Shown here: positions 41,998 through 54,480 of the stretch, in pieces
Numbering within the stretch: the first letter of the stretch is position 1
Layout of the letters: every line of letters starts with the position of its first letter
Origin: Vitellaria paradoxa
Lineage: Eukaryota; Streptophyta; Magnoliopsida; Ericales; Sapotaceae
Direction of reading: 5' to 3'
Assembly (NCBI GenBank): GCA_019916065.1
Contig: CM034243.1
Coordinates: 26,376,147-26,440,146 of the forward strand
DNA length: 64,000 nucleotides
Notes under the pieces: generated by a model
Databases searched by the model: none
Told to the model about the DNA's origin: nothing
Seen by the model: the letters and a program-made list of their open reading frames with translations, nothing else
Position numbers and translations under genes: made by a program

Positions 41998-43280
41998 TCA
42001 GGTGTCGTGATCAGAGAGCCTTTTAAAGCTTCAAGGAAGGCTCCCCAAACTGAGGAAGAGGATTTTAAGGCGAAGAAAAAGCAAAAGATTGATCGATCTA
42101 CCACCATCATCCTTCTTAAGGACACTCTTTCCTCGAAAGTGCCGAATTTCTTCACAAGCAATGTCAAATGCTCCCCGTTTACCTTCTCCTCAGTGGCCAG
42201 GCTTTCCACTTATAGAGAAAGAAAGATATAACGATCACCCTTTCACTGTCTAGAATTTGCTTTTATCCACATAATGGAATACTCCAAAAGAGTTGCTCCC
42301 CCTCATAACTAGCAAAAGAGAAGGAAGAGCCATCTTAAGGATCTCCACAATAAACTCATAAAGAGTATTGTGATGCTAAAATTTCCTTAATCCCACGATT
42401 TTTTCGTTTTCCCCTTTTCTCCATTGTCTTTTCTATTAATTTTTCTCTTTTGTTGTTGTAAACTTCTTTATATTCTCTAGAAGTTGTTTTGCACAATCAA
42501 ACCATGCACAGAAAGACCAACGATGACAAAGCTCTGATTAGAGGTCTCTAGAAAAAAATATTTGAGCTCGAGGAGGATGAGAAGAAGATAAAGCAGTAAG
42601 TCAAGCTTGCCAAATCCAAATAAGCCTTTGCCAAAAAGAAAGCTGAGGCTATTAAGAGGAAATTCAATGTGGTTGAGAAACTCCTGGCTTCCAAAGACGA
42701 AGAGTTATTAGAAAAATGACAATCACTTACTAAGACGAATGCTAAATTGTCTCAAGTAAAGGCCGAGCAGAAGAGGATAGCCAAGGAGCTAATAAGGTCT
42801 ATGCTAGAGTAACTCAACCTCAAGGAGGCAAACGTCAAATTGAAGATCGAGCTCAAGAGCAAAAATGAGGCCTTACAACAAAAAGATTTGGTGCTCAAAC
42901 CTTCTGAAGAAAAGGCTACCAAAGAGCTTGAGATTCAATACAAAGACTTCGTCTAGCAAATGACGGACATTTGAAAATAGTATTTCTTGGATGGCTGGGA
43001 AGCAACTATGAAGAAGGTGTCTGTTGCTCCAAACACGAACACTTACAGAAATGTGTCATGGCCATATCCAAATGAAAAAAATCCCTTTGTTCAGCTTTAA
43101 TCGCCTCCCTCAAACTTTAACATTTGAAGCACTAGAAGGTGAAGACCTTAAAAAAGGTAAAGTAGAGGTCCAAAGTGGGACCAGAGTTACTGATTTCCAA
43201 ACAGCCTCCACTTCTTACCTAAAAAAACCCCTCAGAGATGCCTCGAGCATGAATTCCCTAAGCAAGGACGCTAAAGACTG
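41998..43280 (+). pseudogene. broken coiled-coil ORF, possibly antisense extra ORF of the Gypsy element
   Basis: The first part (to 42231) is basic: VVIREPFKASRKAPQTEEE and DFKAKKKQKIDR. From 42490 the frame encodes a long heptad-type, K/E/L-rich coiled coil: FELEEDEKKIKQ, AKKKAEAIKRKFNVVEKLL, NLKEANVKLKIELKSKNEAL. It is broken by single stops, then by GWEATMKKVSVAPNTNTYR near 42990. It lies downstream of, and on the strand opposite to, the Gypsy pol at 46-54 kb. Tat-lineage Gypsy elements are known to carry such antisense additional ORFs between pol and the 3' LTR; this placement is inference. No enzymatic domain recognised. Confidence 0.5.
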
Positions 43281-44183
43281 AGGCATATGTTTTTTTTTTT
43301 CCACATTTTGTTCACTTTATTTTTCCTACTACACATTGCAGTTGTAATGTTAAACTTTTTGAACTTAATAGAAGTAAAAGTTCAGAGACTCTTATTTTTT
43401 GTGGAGATTATCGTGTCACCAATTTTCCATTGCTTTTGTTAAAGTAAAATCAATTAACTTCATTTTATCTCTAAAAGTAAAGTGTAATGTTTAAGTTAAG
43501 ATCTTGCTATAAGAATCATGAGTACTTGATTGCATGCAATCATTGCCATTTTAGCTTCATTTCACACTCTTCTTATGAACATTTTATCAAGTAAAATGCA
43601 TTTTTATCTTGTTTTGATTACTTTTATTGTCTTTGAGTGTTTTGTAGGGAAATGGAGGAACATATCTCAAGAAAGCCAAGTTAAGAGCTGAAAATTGCAA
43701 TTCGGAACTGAGCTGTATACGTTAGGCGCACAAGACTTGGGCGCTCGACTGTGTACATATTGGGTGCCCACCGAGGCTTGTTTTAGGCTAGACTCTATCA
43801 GGACATTGATCAAACACTTGGTAGAAGAGCACCTTGGGCATACACAACTTAAGTGCACAAGATCTTGGGGGCCCGCCTGTGTTGGACCTTGGGCACCCAC
43901 AGAGAGCAAAATTCTAGCATTTGTTCAGGACTTTCATCGAACACTTGGGATGTGTAGTGGCTTGGGCATACACTTAGTGAAGGTTGGGCCCGTGACATTC
44001 ATCCAGTAGACTTTTAAAATTAATTTTGAATTATAATTTTACAATTATACCCTTAAGTTATGTATGCCTATAAATAGGTTAAATACTGATATATTAAGGG
44101 ACTTTTTTAAAAGACTTTTTCTAGGGTTAGGGTTAGAGTGAATGGATATGTCTGATTCAGCTTTTAGAGTTCTTTTTCTTAGG

Positions 44184-44416
44184 GTTTACATGTAAGTTTT
44201 TTTCTTCTCAATATTTTCAATTTAAAGTACTTCGTTTTTGTTCTTTGTCCTTCATTATTACTCCGTATTTGTTTCTTTGACATTAATGGATAATGTGCGA
44301 GTTTACATGTAAGTTTCTTTCTTTTCAATATTTTCAATTTAAAGTACTTCGTTTTTGTTCTTTGTCTTTCGTTACTACTTCGTATTTGTTTCTTTTACAT
44401 TAATGGATGATGTGCA
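44184..44416. repeat. 116-bp tandem duplication
   Basis: 44184-44299 and 44300-44416 both begin GTTTACATGTAAGTTT and end ATTAATGGATRATGTGCRA. They differ at fewer than ten positions by eye. Confidence 0.92.
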
Positions 44417-44564
44417 AGTTTATTTTTCTCTTTGTAGTTCAATTATGTTAGGCTAGAGTTTGTTCTTGGCTTCAAGCCATTAAAGGTGGTGTGGTAGTTT
44501 GGTGAACTCAAAGGTAAAAGGTTTATTTCAATAAAATATATTTTTGATTTCTAATTAGAATTTC

Positions 44565-44950
44565 ATAGTAAGCTAGGGTTCTTTCGAAATCAACTCACTT
44601 GCGTTATAACCATAACTTGGCTACAAGTATTCACTTGTGCACACCAAGTGTTTGGTTCAATGTGAGTTAGAAATATATTTTCCAAAACCCAAATTAGGTT
44701 TTCTTACGAAATCAAATCACTCGTGTTATGATCATAGCTTGGTTACGATTGGCCAATCGTGCATACCAAGTGTTTGATTCAATGGGCTGGTGATTTGGAA
44801 CCTATTTTCTTAAAACCATAACATAAGGTTTTCTTGAGGAATCAGCTCACCCGTGTTACAATCGAAGCCTAGTTACGAGTTGATGCTCGTGCACACTAGG
44901 TGTTCAATTCAATGTCCCGGTGAATCTGAAAGTAATTCTAAAAGCCTTCG
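44565..44950. repeat. three tandem ~130-bp repeats
   Basis: Units start near 44565, 44697 and 44827. Each has GAAATCAACTCAC-like, GTTAYRATCATARCTTGGYTAC-like and GTGCAYACCAAGTGTTTGRTTC-like blocks in the same order. More diverged than the 116-bp pair just upstream. Confidence 0.85.
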
Positions 44951-45370
44951 CTTACGTTGAGTTCCATAAAATAGGTTTCAATGAAATATCTTCCGACCTA
45001 CCAATGCATGTGTGTTTGTTAGGTTGAGTTACAAATGCGTTTGAGTAAACCACTACCCACTACTGGATTTGGTTCGAAGTCAAGATTATCTTAATTATTT
45101 TATTTTCAATATTTGCATTTTAATTTAGTATCATAATTCCTTCACTCCACCATTCTCAACCCAACCATACTCAGACATCCTATAAATCCAAAATTAGTTT
45201 AAATTAATTTATGTTCACCTACTAACTAAAAAAGCAAGTCTAGAGCTTTTAATAAAGCCTTTCCTATGGAAATGACCTCGGTTCTCACCTAGTAAGACTA
45301 CGACCACCCTCTTGTACTTGAGAGGTAGAACCCAAACACATTTCAGGGTCGATCAATATTCAAGCCGTGA

Positions 45371-45778
45371 GAATTTAAGAATTAAACTGCTTTTTTAAGC
45401 ATAACCCGAGCAGACTGTATTTGGGACAAGATAACTTATAAATAACGTAACTTGTAAAGTACTAACTGTGCAACATGTATACAGTATTCACACATATAAG
45501 ATAAATATGACAAATTGGTCAAGTATGTAGACTTAGCATAGTTTTATGAAAAGTTAACTCATCCTTAACCAATGTGAGAAAACCTTTGTTGTGCTACCAG
45601 CCTCATTAATGTGGTCGGGACATTATTCAACCTTTCCAATTGGAAGTTAAACCCATCTTAATCTTAAAGAGAAATTCTGATCTGTAAATAGATCGAGTTC
45701 TAATTTTTGAATTACCATTTAGGAGAGACTAAATGGACCTCTCTTATAATCAAGATAAGTCAACCTGACTATGAGTTT
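45371..45778. other. 3' non-coding part of the Gypsy element or flank
   Basis: No coding signal on either strand. The position, after the integrase end in Gypsy reading direction, suggests untranslated Gypsy sequence. Confidence 0.35.
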
Positions 45779-45952
45779 TCGAGTCAATCACTATGGTAAA
45801 ACCAATGAGACTAATCTTCTTAGAGTCAACCACTGGGATAAACAAGTAGGACTAGTTTTTTTTTTTTTTTAGTCAACCACTGGGATGAACCAGTGGGACT
45901 ATTCTTGCTTGAGCCAACCACTGGGGTGAATCAATGAGATTATTCTTTTTCG
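45779..45952. repeat. minisatellite, four ~47-bp units
   Basis: Units start at about 45780, 45825, 45873 and 45920 with GAGTCAACCACTGGGATGAA and continue CAGTGGGACTATTCTT-like. The third is preceded by a T-run. Confidence 0.85.
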
Positions 45953-48737
45953 ATTGTCACAATTGGGGAACCCAGATGGATGTTCCTTTAATTTTGTACA
46001 TGTCTCTAAAATTACTCATTTGTGTTGCTCATTCATCAACAATAAAATTCTATTAAATTCTTACATATAAAACAACTTCAGGTGAGCTGCATTCTATGGT
46101 CTCTTTACAAATTTCCCTTCCAAGTCTGCCAAGTGATAAGTTCTATTGCCGAGCATTACAGTGAATCGAAAATGAATCTTCTTAGTTAGCATTGAGCTTT
46201 CCCACTGTTAAGTCTTTTCTTGCTCTTATCAACTTCCTAAGAAATAAATCATCAACCTTGAATTCTTGAGGCTTAACATTCTTGTTTAAACTTCCTTTTC
46301 ATCTCCTATTGATAAGATGCCAACCTTATTATAACTGATTCCCTCTTCTTATCAAGTAAGTCTAAGCTGATACCCATTACTTTATCATTTCCCCCTTAAC
46401 AAAAAGTTGTCGTGCGAATGGTTGGCATGTCAACATCTAATGGAATGACTGCTTCTATCCTATAAGTAAGAGAAAATGGCAATTCACTTGTTGATTTTCT
46501 TGGGGTCATTTTATATGTCCAAAGCACTGTTGGAAGCTCCTTAACCCATTTGCCTTTAGTTGTTTCCAAGTTTTTTTTAATACCACTAAGAATAACCCTA
46601 TTAAATGTTTCAGCTTGCCCATTGCTTTAAGGGTACACAGGTAATGAGTAAACATTCTTAATCCTATATCTTAAATAATATTACTTGAACAGAAAACTAT
46701 CGAACTGTGTCCTATTATCAGAAATAAGAGTCTTGGAATGCTATACCTGGGGATGATGTTTGTCCAAACGAACTAAATAGTGACAGCATCTTTAATATGA
46801 GCTAAAGGCTTTGCCATCATACATTTGGTAAAATAAACTGTGCCGACCACTAACCATTTTCTGTTTCCTGTGATAGTGGGTAAAAGCCCCAATATATCAA
46901 ACTCCACTATGCAAATGGCCATGGACTTATAGGAGGACTAAGCTCCTAAGCGGGCTGGTGTGGATTAGGGAAAACTTTTGACACTTCTTGCGCCTTTGAA
47001 CATAAGCTTGAGCGGTTGTTCCCATTTTTGGCCACCAATACCCCCTAAGCAATTGCTTTGTGTGCTAAAGATCTGCCCCCAGTATGTGCCCCACAGATCT
47101 CTCATATATTTTATAAAGAAAAATTTTACACTTTATCAGGATGAACACAAATAAGATAAGAACCTATGAAAAACCTTCTATACAGTTTATGGTCGAGGGA
47201 CAACCAGAACTTCATTACTTTCATTATGAGTTTCCTTGCCTGTACTTTATACTCGAGAAAAACACCATCCTTTAGACAATAAATGATTGGACCCATCCAA
47301 GATGAACCCAAAGTAATATAACCCACCTCTTCGAGTTTGGACATGCTTAGCCTCTTTAACAGTTAGGAAAATAGTATCAATCAAATTAGTCCTCAGGGAT
47401 ACAACTAAGGTTGTTAAGGCATTAGCCTGAGTGTTGTGATCTCTAACTTCTTTCATAATAGTTCTAAATACTCAGCCATATTATATTTCTCACTGCATAT
47501 TTATCATTTAACTGGTTTGCCACCAACTGAAAATCTTTTTGGATCATCACATTCCGAGCAAAGAGATACCAAACAATATCAAGTCTAGCCAATAGAGCCT
47601 TATACTTAGTTTCATTATTGGTTGCTTCAGACCCCAGCTTGATAGCATATTCAATTGTCACTCCTTCAGGGGTTGTCAATACTACACCCACTCTAGCTCT
47701 CTTTCTGGATGAAGAACCATCCACTTCAATTTGTCATGTTGGAGTATTCACTTGCGATTCTAAATTAGTTAATCTCCAACTGCCACACCTATTGCATTTT
47801 GCTTAAGAACTGGAGAAGTAAATTTTGCCGCAAAATCTGCCAATACTTAGGCTTTTATTGCAGTTCTTGACACAAATCTAATGTTAAACACCCTTAGGGC
47901 CACGGACCACTTCACCATCCCCCTAGTAATGTTTGTTTTCCTTAAAAGTAGGCTAATTGGCTGATTAGTAACTACTTGAATAATCTGAGCATGAAAGTAA
48001 TATGCCAATTTCCTAGATGCAATGACCATTGCCAAAGCAAAACTTCTCCAAAAGTAAATATCTAGTTTCCACCCCTTGTAAAGTCTTGCTGGCATATAAA
48101 TAGGCTTTTACCTTTTATAATCTTCCTTCAAAAGCACTAACTGCTTAATCTAAGACTGCTAAGTAGAGCGGCAAAACATCCCCTGGCTGGGATTTGATAA
48201 AATAAGAGCAGTCGTCAGTTATTCCTTTAATTTTTCCAATGCAAGATTAGCTTTCTCATTCCAAACCATCTTATTTTCCTCGTTTAATAACTTAAAGAAT
48301 GGTTGGCATTCATCTGATGCTCGGTTGATAAATCTGTTAACTGCTGCCACCATTTCTGTAAGTGTTTTAAATTTCTTCTTTATTCATGGTGGAACTACTA
48401 CTTACATGAATTTAATTTGGTTAGGATTAGCTTTAATGACTCTCCTTGTAACCAAGTGGTCTAAAAATTACCTAAAACTAACTTCAAAGGCATACTTGGC
48501 AGCATTAAGTTTCAGATTATACTTGTCTAACGTTAGAAAAACACATTGCAAGTCATGAATGTGTCTGAGGCTTTTTACTTTTAATTACCATATCATCAAT
48601 GTAAACCTCCGATATCCTGCCGATGCTTTCTTTGAACATTTGGTGACTAACCTTTGATAAATAGCACCAGGATTCTTTAAATCAAATGGCATTACGTTGT
48701 AGCAGTAGATGGCCCTTGGGGTAATAAATGAAGTTGT
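45953..48737 (-). pseudogene. Gypsy (Tat-like) partial copy 2: RT, RNase H, extra RNase H, integrase
   Basis: On the minus strand it opens at FITPRAIYCYNVMPF inside RT. It continues with VYIDDMVIKSK (YIDD at about 48595, after a frameshift), the RT-linked RNase H (KLAYYFHAQIIQVVTNQPI, 47847-48095), and a second RNase H (DGSSSRKRARVGVVLTTPEG and SEATNNETKYKALLARLDI, 47464-47724). The HHCC integrase zinc region follows (47126-47344), then the integrase tail NGQAETFNRVILSGIKK and TYKMTPRKSTSELPFSLTY near 46440-46620. Two RNase H domains are typical of the Tat group. It has no gag, protease or RT N terminus, and many stops. Fused at its start to copy 1. Confidence 0.85.
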
Positions 48738-51700
48738 CCTAGGAATGTCATACCTTGTGATGATATTCTTCTATACAAAGCGAATGGTATCTGTATCCTA
48801 AATGTGCGCCAAAGGTTCTGCATCCTAGATGTGTGCCAAAGGTCTTGCCTCCACCCTACTTGGTAAAATAATCAGTGCCGACCACTAGCAACTTTTATTT
48901 CCAATGGCAATTGGCAGTGGCCCCACAATATCTAGACCCCATTGAGTGAATGGCCATGGGCCAGTGAGTGGAATGAGTTCTTGAGTAGGTTGATGAGAAA
49001 TTAGAGTGAATTTCTGACACATCTTGCACCTTCAAATATAAGCTTGAGCATCTTTTCCCAAGTTTGGCCACCAATTGAGTAATTACCCCATAAACCAATG
49101 ACCTACGCCCGTGTGTGTCCCACAAACCCCCTTATGTATTTCATAAAGAAAATTTTGCACTTTGTCAGGATAAACACAAAGAAAATAGAAGCCTGTGAAG
49201 GATTTTTTGTGCAGTTTATGATCGGGAGAGGGGTAAAACCTTATAGCCTTAATTCTTAGCTTCCTTACATTTATTTTATCTTCAGAGAGGGTTTTATCTT
49301 TCAGATAAAAGATTATTAGATCCATCCAAAAAGGGCCCAATTGAATACAAACTACCTCTTCACCTTTAGACACACCTGGCTTCTCGAGCACCTCAAGGAA
49401 GACTCTATTTGTGAGTCTAGTCCTTGGAGAAACAGCCAACGTTGCTAGGGTATCGGCGTGAGCGTTATGGTCCTTCCTTACCAGTTCGATTCCAACCACA
49501 TTAGAATACTCTAGCTTCTTTTTTGATATGTCCAGATATCCAGCCATCTTCTCATTTTAATCTGTACTTTTCAGTTGGTTTGCTACTAGCTAGGAATCTG
49601 TCTTAATCAGCATATTTCTGGCAAAAAGGCACCAAGCAATGTCACGTCCAGCAAAAAGAGCCTTATATTTTACTTTATTATTAGTGGCTTCAAAATCCAA
49701 CTTTATTGCATATTCAATAGTTACCCCTTCAGGAGTTGTGAGAACAACTCCTACTTCAAAGCCCCTTTTGGACGAAGACGCTTCCACTTCAATCTGTCAT
49801 GATAGTGTAGTTGCTCCTAAAACTTTTTCAACCTCTAAGTTAATTTTGAGCTGCCACACCTCCTGTATTTGCACGGGGACTGGATGAGTGAATTTCACCA
49901 CAAAGTCTACTAAGATTTGTGCCTTTATTGCCGTCCTCAACACAAATCATATATCAAAAACACCAAAAAAAACTGCCAACTTGGCTATCTTTCCCGTGAT
50001 GTCTATTTTTTCAAAAGTTGGCCAATAGGTTGATTATATCGCCACATAAATGGTAAGACCATAAAAATAGTGAGTCAGTTTCCTGTAAACCATCACTAAT
50101 GCCAAAGTCAACTTTTTCTGAGAAAATATCTGGTCTTTACTTCCTGTAAAGTTTTACTCGTATACTAGATGGTCTTTGTCTTCTTTTCTCTTCTTTTTAT
50201 CAAGATAGCACTGACTGTTTTTTCTGAGATTGCCAAATATGACGATAAAATGTCCCCTCAGTTGAGGTGTTGACAAATTATAGGCAGTCGTCAAATTTTT
50301 TTTAGCTTCTCCAATGCTTAATCCACTTCACTGTCCTAAACCATCTTATTTACCCCCTTTAATAACTTAAAGAATGTTCAGCACTTATCTGATGCTCGGC
50401 TGATGAATCTGTTAATTGTCACCACCATTTTTATAAGTTTTGGAACTTTCTTCTTCGTGCGAGGTGGGGCAAATGCTTGAATTGCTTGTATTTGGTCGAG
50501 ATTAGCCTTAGTTTCTCTTCTAATGACCAAATGACCTAAAAAATTTCCAGAACTCACCTTGAAGGTGCAGTTGGTAGCATCGAGCATCAACTCCTATTGG
50601 TCAAGAGTAGAAAAAAACATGTTGCAAGTGTTGAATATGGGTCTTTGGCTCTTTGCTTTTAACCATCATATCATCAATGTACACCTCCATAATCTTGCCA
50701 AGGACATCTTTAAAGATGTTCGTGACAAGTCGTTGATATGTGGCACCAGCATTCTTCAGACTAAATGGCATAACCCTTTAACAGTAAACCCCTTTCGGGG
50801 TAATAAACGCTATGCATTGGAATCTGGTGGTATCTTTTATATATACATCCAAAAAATACTTCCTTAAGCTCACAACTGTTGAGTCAACTAACTAATTAAT
50901 TTTTGGTAGAGGAAATAGACCTTTGGGGCAAGCTTTATTTAGGTCTATGTAATCGACACAGACTCTCCATGTTTTATTCTTCTTTTTGACGACTATTGTA
51001 TTAGCCAGCCACTCAAGATATAAAACTTCTCTGATAGCTTTAGCCTCCAGTATCTTACCAACCTCTTCTATCACAGCCTTTACATGTTACAAAGCAGATA
51101 TCCTTACCCTTTGAATCACAGGTTTTGCACCTAGGTTAACATTTAATTTATGACTTATGATTTCAGGGAAAATATTTGGCATTTGTTGTGAAGTCCAGGC
51201 GAAGGTTCTAATATTCGTTAGTAGCATCTCAGTCAGCTCTGATTTTTCCTTGGCCCCCAAGTTGGACCTAATCAAGAAAAATCTGTCATGCTAAAGAAGG
51301 CCAATATGAAACTTTCCTAGCTTCTCAATAGCTTTTTTCTCAGGATCTCCTCCGACATCGTCAATCTCAGGGATGCTTTCAGGCATTTCTATGAGTTGGA
51401 CTTGCTCAAGCAATGGTTTAAATTTAGGCAATGAAGTACCTGCGTAATGTATCCTAATCCCCTCTAATCTCTATCACCTCTTCGCCATAAAGGAACTTAA
51501 GAACTTGTTGATAAGTTAAGGGGACTGCCCTTAGCATATGAATCCATGATCTGCCAACGATAGCATTATATGAAGATGGTGAGTCCACTACTATAAACTC
51601 AACCTCATATTCCACAGGGCCCACTCAAATGGGGATTATAACCCTCCCCAAAAGCCATATTATGGCAGAGTTAAAACCTATCAATAGACATTCAGCTGGC

Positions 51701-53740
51701 TCCAGATCTTCCTCACTTAAGCAAGCTTCTTAAACAAACTAAGAAAAATGTCTTCTGTAAAGCTCCCAGCATCCACCAAGATTCTCTTTATATCTAACTC
51801 GAACACCTTCAATGTGATCATCGGTGCATTATTATGTGGTTGCTGAACTCTAGTACATTCATCTTTGTGAAACGTAATTTCTCGAGCACTCTTTTTCCAT
51901 GGGTGTTTACTCGAGAGTCTAGTAACTTTTAAGACCTTGCTAACTCAGTCCGTGTGTTGTTCTCCAGCTTGGGGATGGGCAATTATACTATAGAGGTGAT
52001 GTTCCATGTGTATAACGTGAATGGCTGGTGGTCTCTACACATCTCTCTTAGTTCTTACTCTTAGCGAAGGCTGAGCTTCCTCCATGTAATCTTCTTCATC
52101 GGCATCCTCCTTCTTTCTTTTCTGACCTCCCCATTATGTTTAGGAAAGGCTTCAGCGATTCTGGCCTTCAATTCATCTACATACTCTTTCAAGTGCTTTT
52201 CTCTCACCAAGTCTTCTAGGTGAAGTTGGAAGAAACAAGATGCTCCTGTACGATGGCTCTTGTCCTGATGATAAGCACAATAATCCTTATTCTGGATAAT
52301 TAGGTAACTTCTTTGGCCATCTAAATTATGGTTTGTCACATATTTGGGGGAGAATTCTAAAAATGGGCTCCTTAAATATCCTGTTGATGGCCTAAAAAAA
52401 AGACTTACCTTCTCCAGCATACTCGGGCCTTTTTTTCCTTGCCCTTCTCCTTCTTTGATCTAGAAGACCTTTCTTCTTTCGGGCCAACCAGCTTGGTTTT
52501 GTCCTCAACCTATGTATACTTTTCTATTTTGGATATAAGGTCGGTTATGTTGGTTGCCAGCTTTTTTGTCAGCGATAGCCACAGCCTGTCTCTTTTCTGT
52601 AACCCTAATTTGAATGAGGTCATAGCAAGCTGCTCCTAGCATTCTTTTACCTCGTTGTACAACTAGATGTACCTTTGAAAATAATTCCTTAAGCTTTTAC
52701 CATTCTTTCTTTTCACTATGAGAAGTATGTCAGCAGTATTTCGCTGTTTGGCATTAACAAAGAACTGCGTGATAAACTCCTCGGCAAGTTGCTTTCAGCT
52801 CCCAATACTTCCCAGAGGTAGCTTATGGAATCATTGGAGTGCTGTATCTCCCAAGCTTGATAGAAATACTCTGCACATAAGATCGTTATTCTAACTCTAG
52901 AGTTTCATTGCTTACATGTAATAACAACAATGTGCCAATAGATCTGATTTACTGTTATAGATGTTAAGCTATGGGGTTTAAAACTTCGTTGGGGGCTCCA
53001 CCTCACAGATATTTGTAGTAAATGGTAAGGTAGAAATCCTTCCTAGAACCCTCCTTTCCATCATCCGAGTGCTTTGATCAGAAGCTTCCTATTTGTTGTA
53101 TTTACTTTCTCCACCACCTTGGACTTACTAAACATCTTTAACTTTGTGGGAACCACTTCTTTGCTTGAGGAGCTTTCACTTGTGTCGCGGTGCTTCCTTT
53201 GGTCAGACTGCTTCTTTTTGTGCGTGTCAACCTTATGGTGAGATTTGGATAGCTTTTTCTTTTGTAACCATAAGGCTTCTGGGCATTGTGCCTGCACTAA
53301 ACGTACTTCAATGGACTCAAGACCAGGAACTTCCATTTGGCCAAAAGTACCTCCACGCCTAACATTTGATTGTTTTTCTCCATTGGCTCATGCCTTTTCA
53401 TCATCGCCTTAGTTTCCCAAGTCACCATAAATGGTGTTGTAGTTTTTATCCAAACCCGATTCTAAGGCATGAAGACTAGTTTGAACATAGACTACCGACT
53501 TTCTTTTTTCTCTACTCAATTCGAGAATTATTTCTTCTGGCTCAACTTGCTTCGCACTCGCCTTAGCTGGCAAATCTTATATCCACTTAATAGCCTCCGG
53601 ATCATCCATCTTTTTTCTTCTGCTGAATTCAAATCCTAGAGTTCGTATAACCAATACGCTCCTTTTCTACTCGGATGGTGTCATCTCATCCCCTACACGG
53701 GAAAGAGGTGGGGGTGTTGTGTTGCCGCCAGAAGTCATTG
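48738..53740 (-). pseudogene. Gypsy (Tat-like) copy 1: gag-protease-RT-RNase H-integrase, broken
   Basis: Reading from 53740: MTSGGNTTPPPLSRV, a gag with charged middle and YCAYHQDKSHRTG near 52280, the start of the gag zinc-binding region (52061-52420). Protease ILVDAGSF lies near 51780. RT has VIQRVRISAL, WLANTIVVKKKNKTWRVCVDY (50892-51074) and EVYIDDMMVKS (about 50680), with YIDD intact. An RT RNase H is near 50000-50150. The second RNase H is RGFEVGVVLTTPEGVTIEY (49590-49787), and the integrase zinc region and core run 49083-49547 onward. The integrase stops at YDIPR (48740) and passes straight into RT residues of copy 2. Stops occur every few hundred bases. Confidence 0.88.
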
Positions 53741-54480
53741 TCAACAAAGTTTTAAAAAGTGAAATGTTTGCAAGAACAATAGTATATGGGGAACAAAGAA
53801 ACTTGGCCCATGATGGGCACCAAATGATCGGTAATAAAAAATAGCTATCGGAACTGCTCACCACATCAACCAAGATTCCAAATGCGAGCTTGCCGACCAC
53901 AAAGAAAACAAAGGTTATGGTAGGAGAGAGGGTCCCTGACCAAAAAACCCTCCGATGGTATAGTCAGCAAAGGCTTGAGAGAATTATGGAGTGAAAAATA
54001 ACGAGTGAAGTACTAAGTTGACAATAGTAAACGTACTTGAATTTCAGAGGTAAATGTTGTATTTATAAGAAGGTAAAATGAATAAATTAATATATAAAAT
54101 CAGATTGCAATAATGTTATATGATATACAACTTTTATTTTCCCTTAAATGCCTTTAACTTCTCACTTAATGCCTCCCATTTTGCATTAAATGTATGTGGG
54201 TGATAGGAGTGTCTGAATAGACAAGGTGCAACTCTGAAAACTGTTCACATATCATATCTATCTGCTACTTGTAACAAAATAAACTAATTAGATTAACTCT
54301 TAGGTAATAAATTCAGTTCATTTATTATCATTTGGTATTTATGGTTAGAGTTATATGATTATGTAGTGGGGTCTAACTACGGTAATCTCTCGATCACCAG
54401 ATAGGCGCCGAGCATGCTCATAGTGTGCTTGGGGAGACGTCACGTGTCTCGCCCTATTGTGCTCAGGAAAACATAACGCA
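53741..54480 (-). repeat. Gypsy 5' LTR and primer-binding site
   Basis: On the minus strand: TTTGGTGCCCATCATGGG (53809-53825) is like the TTGGCGCCGTCTGTGGG found at LTR-leader junctions of this group. Upstream of it lies an LTR-like stretch with a TATA-like CTTATAAATACAA (54058-54070) and a CTCTCTCC/CATCGGAGGG R-U5 segment. The U3 side holds GACACGTGACGTCTCCCC (about 54431-54448, a G-box/ABRE-like ACGTG). The outer boundary is not defined. Confidence 0.6.

Larger units (their letters stand above)
43300..45370. repeat. LTR-like non-coding repeat DNA with internal tandem repeats
   Basis: The sequence style is that of a large plant LTR or leader, and it contains no gene. It has CTTGGGCGCTCG / GTGGGCGCCC-like motifs (43735-43910), a CCTATAAATAGG TATA-like site (44069-44080), AGGGTTAGGGTTAG (44125) and CTATGGAAATGACCTCGG (45266-45283). 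The 104-codon open frame at 43695-44009 has no family resemblance and is rejected as a gene. Boundaries were not resolved. Confidence 0.45.

Noticed and set aside
43695..44009. 104-codon open frame in 43.7-44.0 kb
   Set aside because: It lies in an LTR-like repeat with duplicated TTGGGCGC-type motifs, has an opposing open frame of similar length on the other strand, and resembles no family.
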